From assembly GCA_031268395.1 (NCBI GenBank), contig JAIRXI010000167.1:1-9431 (forward strand): a stretch of 9,431 bases of DNA. The letters are read 5' to 3'. The notes beneath the pieces are model-generated. The model was not told the origin of the DNA. It saw nothing but the letters and a program-made list of their open reading frames with translations, and did not search any database. Every line of letters starts with the position of its first letter. Position 1 is the first letter of the stretch. The position numbers and the translations under genes are program-made. Shown one piece after another: positions 1 to 5,871 of the stretch. Source of the stretch: Tannerella sp. GTDB lineage: Bacteria > Bacteroidota > Bacteroidia > Bacteroidales > Tannerellaceae.

Positions 1-66
1 GAACGGGGAACGATGAATGATGAACGAAAGAGGAGAAACGGGGAACAATGAACGGGGAACGATGAA
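1..66. repeat. Short imperfect direct repeats at window edge
   Basis: The motif AACGGGGAACRATGAA occurs three times, at about 2-17, 37-52 and 51-66; the last two copies share two bases. The stretch between copies 1 and 2 holds partial copies (GATGAACGA). The array may continue beyond the left edge. No gene is visible in it on either strand and its role is unknown. Confidence 0.6.
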
Positions 67-108
67 TATGAAAGAAGATGCGGTTGGTCGTTCCTAAAGC
101 GATTCGGT

Positions 109-134
109 AAAATCCGGGAGCTCCCGGATTTTTT
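109..134. terminator. Perfect palindrome with T-run, possible bidirectional terminator
   Basis: The first array unit sits inside a perfect 24-bp dyad (109-132, centre between 120 and 121). The GC-rich core CCGGGAGCTCCCGG is flanked by AAAAT on the left and ATTTTTT on the right. In RNA from either strand this gives a GC stem followed by a U-run of four to six. It could stop leftward transcription coming out of the array or rightward transcription entering it. The minimal loop would be four bases. This is inferred from structure only. Confidence 0.4.
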
Positions 135-385
135 CCGAGAGCTCCCGGATTTTTTCCGAGAGCTCCCGGAGGTTTTCCGAGAGCTCCCGGAAGTTTTCCG
201 AGAGCTCCCGGAGGTTTTCCGAGAGCTCCCGGAAGTTTTCCGAGAGCTCCCGGAGGTTTTCCGAGAGTTCCCGGAGATCTTCCGAGAGCTCCCGGAGGTT
301 TTCCGAGAGTTCCCGGAGATCTTCCGAGAGCTCCCGGAGGTTTTCCGAGAGCTCCCGGAGATCTTCCGAGAGCTCTCGGATTTGT
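114..385. repeat. 21-bp tandem palindrome array, 13 units
   Basis: Thirteen head-to-tail units start every 21 bp (114, 135, 156 and so on to 366). Each is a 14-bp dyad, CCGAGAGCTCCCGG or a close variant, followed by a 7-bp linker (AGGTTTT, AAGTTTT, AGATCTT or ATTTTTT). The first unit (CCGGGAGCTCCCGG) and the last (CCGAGAGCTCTCGG) are perfect palindromes; most inner units have one broken pair. Units 8 and 10 carry GAGTTC instead of GAGCTC. Linkers alternate in pairs: units 3-4 equal 5-6, and units 7-8 equal 9-10, which suggests growth by 42-bp duplications. A degenerate further half-unit follows at 386-400. The array lies about 215 nt past the end of the membrane-protein gene. It is not a CRISPR array because there are no variable spacers. 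Confidence 0.95.
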
Positions 386-600
386 CCGGAACCGTCCCGG
401 ACACATCTCCCGACGGAACGGGCCTTTAACGAAACAGAACTCCGGTTAAGAAAGAGGAAGATGCTTCCGCCCGGGAAGAAAGGCGCTCGGGATGCGGGGA
501 AACACGCGCCTGTCAGTTGTTTCGCAACCCCTGACGGACATGTTGGGATAAATTACCCTGACGAATATACACGGCTGAAATGCGCCCGAAAGAAAGAGAG
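386..600. other. Gene-free stretch between array and membrane-protein gene
   Basis: No open frame here looks like a gene. Weak dyads are visible: AGGCGC at 481-486 against GCGCCT at 506-511, and a bulged stem around GTCAG/CTGAC near 511-534 with an inner GTTG/CAAC. Neither is followed by a U-run in the leftward transcript, so I do not call them terminators. Together with 1-113 and the array, this is a 600-nt non-coding segment. Confidence 0.5.
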
Positions 601-1806
601 TCACAGTCCGGCTTCTTTCCGTTTTTTTCGTATGTGACAGATCGCAAGGACGATCAGCGTATCTATCAGCGCCAGCACAACGGTCAGCACGATGGCCACC
701 CACTTCAGCCATTTCGTCCCGCCCGTCACTCCGTAATAGCCGCAGATCGCCGTGGCCAGCAGAAAAACGACCAGACATCCCGCCGGGCCGAACGGGTGGA
801 TCAGCGGGGGCAACGGGGGCTGCGGTGGCGTGGCTTCTGCCTTCCGGCGCTGCTCCTCCTCAAAATCTTCCTCCTGGCGCCGCTGAATACCATCCAGCAG
901 ATGCCGTTCAAACTCATCCCGCAACGGTCCGGGCGGGATAAAATCCTTGATGCCGGCAGGCGCGACGGTATGATAGCCTTTTGATTCGAAGGCGCGTTTT
1001 CTGTCTTCGAGCATCAATTTCACTTTCGACAGTTTGTCCAGCGATTCCCGGGCCTTGTCGCGCGTTCCCACCCCCTCCAGAAACGGCCGTACCGTTTTTA
1101 TGGCCTTTTCCGCAATGAACAGATAGTTCTCTCCGTTCACCGGGTGCCGTATTTTCATGCAGTAGATCGTGCTGTTGCCGATCAGGTTCGAGATGTGGTA
1201 GGTGTACTTGTCGATGGCGGTGTTGAGCGTGTCGCAGGGCGCCTTCAGTTCCGGGAACAGCAGGAGCAGCGACCATTTGGAGGCGGCGGAAGCATCATCC
1301 CTTTGCGAGGGTTCCCTGCTTTCCAGACCGGCCGCCTGCGCGACATGGAGCGCCCAGGCCACTCCATGCCGTTCGTCATTCCTGATAACCTCCATATTCT
1401 TGCGCAGCCTGTTCGAGAGCGGCCGGACTTCATTCTCCCGCTCCAGCGACAGGAAATACTCTTCGTAGGAAATGGACAGCTGTTCCAGCGCCACATTGGA
1501 GGCCAGGTAGATGTCTTCGACGATTTTTTTAAACGGAGGGTCTTCTCCCACCGATTCTGTCATGGCCTTGTCCGTGTTGACAATGTCGACCACCTTCATG
1601 AAATTTTCCCTTGCCTTTTGACCGTCGCCGGTATAATAGTAGCAGACGTCTGCCAGTATATACCTGCATATCACTTCGGACGGAGCGGCCAGCAGCTGCG
1701 GCCAGCAATTCGCCGCAATGGTTTCCTCGCAAAAACTCACGGCTTCCAGATAGCGCCTGTGCTTGCACAGCGTCTGAACCGTTTGAACAAAATATTCGTG
1801 ACTCAT
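601..1806 (-). CDS. Unrecognised protein with two C-terminal membrane spans
   Basis: This 401-residue protein begins at ATG (1804-1806) after an A-rich leader. I do not recognise the family. Residues 1-125 look all-helical and TPR-like (short amphipathic helices such as RRYLEAVSFCEETI and GQKARENFMKVVDIV). Residues 130-290 are mixed or helical without a known motif. Residues 296-325 are charged and probably coiled (EEDFEEEQRRK). A proline-rich linker (327-340) leads to two hydrophobic segments, about 342-360 and 367-390, and a basic tail (RKKRK). By the positive-inside rule the tail and the large N-terminal part would be cytoplasmic, forming a C-terminal hairpin anchor. It is the last gene of the left cluster and has its own promoter. 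A membrane-anchored partner or effector of the RyR-ATPase and DUF4062 proteins is possible, but that rests only on position. Confidence 0.85.
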   Translation of the reverse strand: MSHEYFVQTVQTLCKHRRYLEAVSFCEETIAANCWPQLLAAPSEVICRYILADVCYYYTGDGQKARENFMKVVDIVNTDKAMTESVGEDPPFKKIVEDIYLASNVALEQLSISYEEYFLSLERENEVRPLSNRLRKNMEVIRNDERHGVAWALHVAQAAGLESREPSQRDDASAASKWSLLLLFPELKAPCDTLNTAIDKYTYHISNLIGNSTIYCMKIRHPVNGENYLFIAEKAIKTVRPFLEGVGTRDKARESLDKLSKVKLMLEDRKRAFESKGYHTVAPAGIKDFIPPGPLRDEFERHLLDGIQRRQEEDFEEEQRRKAEATPPQPPLPPLIHPFGPAGCLVVFLLATAICGYYGVTGGTKWLKWVAIVLTVVLALIDTLIVLAICHIRKKRKEAGL

Positions 1807-1889
1807 ATTCTTATTTTCTCTTTTAAACAGCGTTCGTACTTCTGACCTCGCTGCTGATTCATGGGAGGTCGGTTTGCCTGCGCCGTCAT
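1803..1889 (-). other. Possible 28-codon leader ORF overlapping the next start
   Basis: Within the predicted leader RNA of the membrane-protein gene, an ATG at 1887-1889 opens 28 codons (MTAQANRPPMNQQRGQKYER to residue 20, then CLKEKIRI). Its stop TGA (1803-1805) overlaps the ATG of that gene as ATGA, the classic arrangement for translational coupling. It fills most of the roughly 100-nt leader. An in-frame ATG at codon 10 is an alternative start. There is no clear ribosome-binding site and the peptide resembles nothing I know, so it may be chance. Confidence 0.25.
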
Positions 1890-1915
1890 GGATTTACGCA
1901 CCGGCGTTTGATGCC

Positions 1916-1947
1916 GCAAAGATACGGCAGGTATTTGAACCTGCAAA
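1916..1947 (-). promoter_or_regulatory. Bacteroidota-type promoter of the membrane-protein gene
   Basis: Read on the minus strand, TTTG (1947-1944) is followed by 19 nt and then TATCTTTG (1924-1917). This matches the -33 TTTG and -7 TAnnTTTG elements used by the primary sigma factor of Bacteroidota. Transcription would start near 1910, giving a leader of about 100 nt. The promoter lies directly past the T-run of the terminator of the gene upstream. Confidence 0.75.
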
Positions 1948-1958
1948 CGGTCGCGCCC

Positions 1959-2005
1959 AAAAAAACATGCCTGCCCGTCTCCTCCCTTTGCGGAGTGGAG
2001 ACGGG
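1959..2005 (-). terminator. Candidate terminator after the DUF4062 gene
   Basis: In the leftward transcript, CCCGTCTCC (plus strand 1974-1982) pairs with GGAGACGGG (1997-2005) in a perfect 9-bp stem. An inner TCC/GGA pair shortens the loop. Seven U residues (plus-strand A run 1959-1965) follow, but only after an 8-nt gap, so the arrangement is not ideal. It begins about 40 nt past the stop of the DUF4062 gene and sits just before the promoter of the next gene. Confidence 0.5.
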
Positions 2006-2046
2006 AGAGGTTTCACGCCCGTCGCACGAACCGGACCGGCCGCCGT

Positions 2047-2934
2047 TCAAGCGTTTTCCCCGGGATTCTCGTCGACCAGCCTTCTCAGCATTTCGATCAT
2101 GCCGGATTCCGACGCCTCTTCGAGGGAGGACAGGACGGCCTCGACCATCTGTTCGATGGCGGCAATATCGTCCTTTCCCGCGTATTGCTTTACGTATCCG
2201 TACTCCATACACCAGTCCTTGAAACTTTTCCAGTCGGGATAATAGATGATGTAGCGGCCTTCGCGTTCAACGCTCTTCGGCTGGAGCAAGTAGTCTCCCT
2301 TCTCCGTCCAGTTTGTATACCGGATATACCGGTCGCTGTCCGCGGGCATGTAATCCTCCGATTTCCGCTTAAATTCCTCTTCCGTTACCGTTTGGGGAAC
2401 TTGCGAATAACGGATGATGATTTCCGCTATCATCCGGGCATGGGCTTCGTCTTCCGCCTGATTGAAAAGGGGGTACTTGACCTCCGGACACCATTCTTCC
2501 CGGCTGTTGTGCAGGGCAATATTCATGTTTTGAAATTCGAGGTCCCGTTTGGCCTTTGCCTGTGCCTGATCCGGCGTCAGGACTTCCCCGTAGTATTCCG
2601 CTTCGGTGACGGAAACGCCCCTGCGGCACACGTTTCCGTATCCTGCGGTACAGGCCGGCGGGGGGATCCATCCGTAGCGCTCGCCCAGTATGCCGAGGAA
2701 ATAGGGCCGGCAGTGGTCGATCTCCGAAAGGCAGAGCCGGACGGTCTGGCCCTGCCGGACGTCTTCCCCGGTGATGCCCCAGCGGAGATCCACGCCGGTG
2801 AAGCCGGTATTCCGTCTGCGGCAGAAGTCTTCGAGACGGGGAAACACATAGCGGCACAGCATGTCCCGTTCCCCGTTCATGTCACTGAAGGTGGAGGATA
2901 CGAACAGCCTTACGGCACGGTTTTTTATTTCCAT
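2047..2934 (-). CDS. Stand-alone DUF4062-domain protein (TEP1/NPHP3-like)
   Basis: This is a 295-residue protein. Residues 8-90 show the marks of DUF4062: RLFVSSTFSDMNGERDML at 9-26, VDLRWGIT at 48-55, CLSEIDHCRPYFLGILGERYGW at about 68-89, and SVTEAEYYGEV at 108-118. The wording is very close to the same domain in animal TEP1 and NPHP3. In those proteins, and in several bacterial STAND proteins, the domain precedes a NACHT-type NTPase. Here the protein ends after a further roughly 175 residues that are charged and helical, with no Walker motif, so it is a stand-alone version. DUF4062 is regarded as related to TIR/SLOG-type alpha/beta domains and is thought to act in signalling or as an effector; no catalytic activity can be assigned here. 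ATG at 2932-2934 is chosen because the domain starts within ten residues. It has no obvious own promoter, so read-through from the RyR-ATPase gene across the 294-nt gap is possible. Confidence 0.88.
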   Translation of the reverse strand: MEIKNRAVRLFVSSTFSDMNGERDMLCRYVFPRLEDFCRRRNTGFTGVDLRWGITGEDVRQGQTVRLCLSEIDHCRPYFLGILGERYGWIPPPACTAGYGNVCRRGVSVTEAEYYGEVLTPDQAQAKAKRDLEFQNMNIALHNSREEWCPEVKYPLFNQAEDEAHARMIAEIIIRYSQVPQTVTEEEFKRKSEDYMPADSDRYIRYTNWTEKGDYLLQPKSVEREGRYIIYYPDWKSFKDWCMEYGYVKQYAGKDDIAAIEQMVEAVLSSLEEASESGMIEMLRRLVDENPGENA

Positions 2935-3009
2935 CGCGGCGGGGTTTCAGGTGGCTATATCGGATGGCTGCGGGGCCGTGCCAGTCGGGGCTGGGTGTAT
3001 GCGCTCCCC

Positions 3010-3143
3010 GTCGTAAGGTGTTTACGAGCCTCCTCGTAAGGTGCTTGCGAGCCTCCTCGTAAGGTGTTTACGAGCCCCGTCGTAAGGTGCTTACGAGCCT
3101 CGGCGTAACGTGTATGCGCGCCCCGGCGCAGGATGTCCGCGCG
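3010..3143. repeat. 23-bp tandem hairpin array between RyR-ATPase and DUF4062 genes
   Basis: Units repeat every 23 bp. Four are clear, with 5-nt centres at 3017-3021 (GGTGT), 3040-3044 (GGTGC), 3063-3067 (GGTGT) and 3086-3090 (GGTGC). Arms are CTCGTAA or GTCGTAA on the left and TTACGAG or TTGCGAG on the right, so each unit folds into a 6-7-bp stem with a 5-nt loop. CCTC or CCCC separates the units. Two more units (centres at about 3109 and 3132) keep the spacing but have drifted in sequence. A right arm can also pair with the next left arm across the 4-nt linker, as in TTACGAG-CCTC-CTCGTAA at 3022-3039. No coding potential is seen in the gap. Same design as the array at 9287-9397. Confidence 0.9.
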
Positions 3144-3150
3144 TCCCGTG

Positions 3151-3181
3151 CCGTCCGGTTCATGCGGGATGAACCGGACGG
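3151..3181. repeat. Perfect 13-bp stem hairpin past the RyR-ATPase gene
   Basis: CCGTCCGGTTCAT (3151-3163) and ATGAACCGGACGG (3169-3181) form a perfect 13-bp stem around the 5-nt loop GCGGG. It lies 47 nt past the stop of the RyR-ATPase gene and immediately before the 23-bp array in the leftward transcript. There is no U-run after it, so a simple intrinsic terminator is unlikely. It could protect an mRNA 3' end, weaken read-through into the DUF4062 gene, or bind a protein. Confidence 0.8.
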
Positions 3182-3228
3182 TGCGACTGTCTGAAATATA
3201 GCCGCGTATCATTTCTCCGGTGTTCGGT

Positions 3229-5646
3229 TCAGACGGTTTTGTACACCCTCAGCCCCGTTTCCTGCAGGAGGGGAATGATGTTTTCCACGGCCCTGATGTC
3301 CTTGTCCTGTTCTTCCCTTTCCAGGCTCTCCCATTCGGTCAGCAGGTGGCTGTGCTTTTTCTTCCGCATGTGGCGGATGGCCTCATCCCTGTCCATTCCC
3401 GGTTTCAGTTTCAGCGGGGCATAGCTCCATCCGCCGGCCTGTTTCTCGTCACACCAGCGCGTGTGTTCCTTCCGTGCCAGCAGGAGGATGGTTTCCCGGT
3501 CGAAGCGTTCGACAGAGGGGAAGGGCGTGTCGCCGGAATCGTAGTCGTAGCCGACGGATTTCAGTTTGGCGGCCATGTCGCGCGCCTGGTTCCGGTTCGA
3601 TTCCCGAAATTCTTCCGGCAGTTCGTTCCACGGCACGACGCTGGGATGACCGGCGTGTCCGCTGGCCGTCATTTCCATGCGGTAGTGTTCATGGATGGCG
3701 ATGGCCAGTTTTTCCGTACAGCTGTTCAGGATCACTTCGCGCAGCACCAGGCGTATGAAGGCGTCGGCATCCACGTGGAGCGCCAGCTGCGAATGGAAGG
3801 GCAGGGAGGCCGGTTCCCAGACCGTCTTTTCGATACGGCTCATGTCGAGGATGGCTTCCATGGAACGGGCGCCGTGCCTGTACCGGGGGACGAGGAGCAT
3901 GGCCCGCAGGACGTCCCGTCCGACGGGCATGTCGCGTCCCTTTTCCGTTTTCAGCCTGCGCTCGCAGAGGCTGCGCAGAAGCAGGGCGCGCCGCAGGATG
4001 TAGTTCCGGTCGTCTTCGCTCGACGGATTCGGCCCCAGCACGTTGACCGTGCCCCGCAGGCGGCTGATGAAGTCGGGGCCTTTGATGTCCCTGAAGGCCT
4101 TCTGCTCCAGGGGGTCGTCCGACGACATGGGACGGGCAAATTCGTCGAAACCGGACGAGGTGCCGCCCGCAAAGACGAGGATGCACTTGCCCAGGGGATG
4201 TTCGCCGCTTTCGTCCCTGAACTTCCCGTCCTGCATGGGCATCAGGAAACTCTTGATCCAGCCGAGGCGCGTCCCGTCGCGGTCGGAATCGAACTCGTCG
4301 AAGAAGACCAGCGGCAACCTGCCCTCCAGCGTTGCGTCGCGCACTTTCTGGAAGGCGGCGCCCAGGTCGGCGCCGGCCGTGAACTGCGACACGTTGAACT
4401 CCAGTTTCTCGACCTTTCCGGGCAGGACGTTTTTGGCAATCTGCGTGACGCCGAACGACTTTCCGCTGCCCGGCGCGCCGAACACGGCGATGGAAAGGGG
4501 ACGGACGCTGTCCGTGGCGGCATAGTTGACAATCAGGTTGCAGACGTTCTGGTAGGATTCTATCTCCAGGCGGTCGATGGTCGTCAGCGCGCCGAACGAC
4601 AGCCGGGGCAGTCCCTCGATGACGCGGCTGCCCTGCAGGACATATTCGCAGGCGATGTCGAAAATCCGCCTGTTGCCCACGCTGTTGGAAATGCACCAGA
4701 AATCGGGGTCGACCGCGCGCTGTCCGGAGGCAAAGGGGATGTCGAAAGGTGTTTCGGGCGGGCCGGGTTCCGTTGCCGGCAGGTCGATCCGTCCGCTGGC
4801 GAGTTCTTCCGGGGAATAGCCCCGTGCCACCAGGCTGCCGGCCGCTTTCAGCGCCGGCAGCACGTGCAGCGGCTTTATCCCGGTCATGACTTCGGGCAGC
4901 TGCATGGCTACGGCCGCCGTCATCAGGGCGAAACTGTCGAGGATGGCGCCCCTGACCGTCCCGCGCAGGAACCCTTCCCCGCCGCCGTGCGCCAGGGTCA
5001 GCGAGGCCTTGAGCCGGCCGTCTTCCTGCCGGACATGGACGGCGCCGTCTTCGGCAAACGTGATCACCATGTGAGGCGCCTTGAGGAGACGGGACAGGAC
5101 GGGACTGTGCTGCAACTGCCAGATCAGGTCGGTCGCGCTGCGCTCCCACGACACCTTGCGGCTGATCATGGCGCCGGCGTTTCGCAGCACGTCCGCATCC
5201 AGCAGCAGCAGGCACCGCCCGGCGACGGCGTCGAACAGCGTCCTGTCCGGCAGCGCCCTGTCCGACGCCCAGAGAACCGGCGCGTCGCCTTCCGGCAGCG
5301 TGATGTTGCCCAGCCCTTCGTCTGCGACGATCACGTAATCGGCCCCGCAGGGCGGCAGCGCCGTTTTCCCTTCCGTAAATCCCAGCCGGCGACCGGCGGC
5401 ATAATACGGTTTCTTCGCCGGCCCGTTTTCGAAGGATTGCAGTTCAAAACATTCGCAGCGGTACGTCCCGTCCGGCGGAACATATTCCGCCCCTCCGCAG
5501 CCGCTCAGCAGCTGCCGAATGAGCGCCGCGCCTGCGGGCACGGTAAATTCGTTAAACTTTCCATCCTTTGCCGTATGGAAAAACTTGCGGTTGAAGGCAT
5601 GACCCGTACACTCGAATACAGCCTTTTTCTGGATATTTTCGTTCAT
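3229..5646 (-). CDS. AAA+ ATPase with two C-terminal RyR repeats
   Basis: The protein has 805 residues from the ATG at 5644-5646. A TTG 15 codons upstream is also open, but it lies inside the promoter, so ATG is preferred. Residues 100-250 form an alpha/beta region (ADYVIVADEG, CLLLLDADVLR, ISRKVSWERSATDLIWQL, and GAILDSFAL near 233-241). This is loosely like a ribokinase-type kinase fold, but that is unsure. The AAA+ core has Walker A GAPGSGKS (390-397), Walker B LVFFDEFD (446-453), a sensor-like ILVFAGGTSSG (489-499), a likely arginine finger in FISRLRG (526-532) and GARSMEAIL (592-600). The C-terminus holds two RyR repeats: about 646-701 (AIHEHYR, HPSVVPWNELPEEF, LKSVGYDY) and about 720-802 (ARKEHTRW, GGWSYAP, DIRAVENIIPLLQETGLRV). 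RyR domains in prokaryotes have been linked to nucleotide-centred conflict and signalling systems. I infer a cytoplasmic ATP-driven sensor or switch whose RyR repeats bind a ligand or partner. Confidence 0.9.
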   Translation of the reverse strand: MNENIQKKAVFECTGHAFNRKFFHTAKDGKFNEFTVPAGAALIRQLLSGCGGAEYVPPDGTYRCECFELQSFENGPAKKPYYAAGRRLGFTEGKTALPPCGADYVIVADEGLGNITLPEGDAPVLWASDRALPDRTLFDAVAGRCLLLLDADVLRNAGAMISRKVSWERSATDLIWQLQHSPVLSRLLKAPHMVITFAEDGAVHVRQEDGRLKASLTLAHGGGEGFLRGTVRGAILDSFALMTAAVAMQLPEVMTGIKPLHVLPALKAAGSLVARGYSPEELASGRIDLPATEPGPPETPFDIPFASGQRAVDPDFWCISNSVGNRRIFDIACEYVLQGSRVIEGLPRLSFGALTTIDRLEIESYQNVCNLIVNYAATDSVRPLSIAVFGAPGSGKSFGVTQIAKNVLPGKVEKLEFNVSQFTAGADLGAAFQKVRDATLEGRLPLVFFDEFDSDRDGTRLGWIKSFLMPMQDGKFRDESGEHPLGKCILVFAGGTSSGFDEFARPMSSDDPLEQKAFRDIKGPDFISRLRGTVNVLGPNPSSEDDRNYILRRALLLRSLCERRLKTEKGRDMPVGRDVLRAMLLVPRYRHGARSMEAILDMSRIEKTVWEPASLPFHSQLALHVDADAFIRLVLREVILNSCTEKLAIAIHEHYRMEMTASGHAGHPSVVPWNELPEEFRESNRNQARDMAAKLKSVGYDYDSGDTPFPSVERFDRETILLLARKEHTRWCDEKQAGGWSYAPLKLKPGMDRDEAIRHMRKKKHSHLLTEWESLEREEQDKDIRAVENIIPLLQETGLRVYKTV

Positions 5647-5688
5647 CACCTGTAAAGATTTTATTTCAAATTCCGTTATTGTCACGCG

Positions 5689-5696
5689 CAAATTTA
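5689..5696 (-). promoter_or_regulatory. -7 promoter element of the RyR-ATPase gene
   Basis: On the minus strand TAAATTTG fits the Bacteroidota -7 consensus TAnnTTTG. No TTTG is seen at the ideal distance upstream; the nearest similar string (TTGTTTC) is a few bases too far. Transcription would start near 5682, leaving a leader of about 36 nt before the ATG at 5646. The TTG alternative start overlaps the element, which supports the ATG. Confidence 0.5.
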
Positions 5697-5737
5697 ATCA
5701 ATTAATCCGGAATACGGCTAAGAAACAACAATGGCAG

Positions 5738-5788
5738 AAAAAAAACCGGAAAAACCTTCAGGTGTTTCCCGTCACACCAGGAAGGTTT
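5738..5788 (-). terminator. Intrinsic terminator of the aldolase-dehydrogenase operon
   Basis: In the leftward transcript AAACCTTC and GAAGGTTT pair (plus strand 5752-5759 with 5781-5788). An inner GGTGT/ACACC stem (5761-5765 with 5774-5778) lies beyond a small bulge. The hairpin runs into a U-rich tail: a T5 stretch, CCGG, then eight U residues (plus-strand A run 5738-5745). It sits about 85 nt past the stop of the aldolase-dehydrogenase gene and before the promoter of the RyR-ATPase gene, so the two transcription units are separate. Confidence 0.85.
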
Positions 5789-5871
5789 CTCCGTGTTTCC
5801 TGTTCCAAAACATAATCCCAACAGAAATATCTCCGAAACTTGACCGCCCCTGTCCGGGAGCGGGGAGCGGC

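Noticed and set aside
114..385. CRISPR array.
   Set aside because: Units of 21 bp repeat head to tail with 7-bp linkers that are themselves repetitive; there are no unique spacers and no cas genes. The two 23-bp arrays fail for the same reason.
481..534. Weak stems past the membrane-protein gene as its terminator.
   Set aside because: Stems are short or bulged and no U-run follows in the leftward transcript.
2953..3203. An 8-bp inverted repeat (GGCTATAT at 2953-2960 and ATATAGCC at 3196-3203) flanking the 3010 array, as ends of a mobile element.
   Set aside because: It is only 8 bp, has no target duplication, and nothing between the copies encodes a transposase.
3220..5655. A plus-strand open frame of about 810 codons opposite the RyR-ATPase gene.
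   Set aside because: The minus strand encodes complete Walker and RyR motifs; the plus-strand product is rich in Arg, Gln, Gly and Pro and has no recognisable domain. It is a shadow of the real gene.
5647..5691. TTG start adding 15 residues to the RyR-ATPase.
   Set aside because: The TTG overlaps the -7 promoter element and an ATG follows 45 nt downstream.
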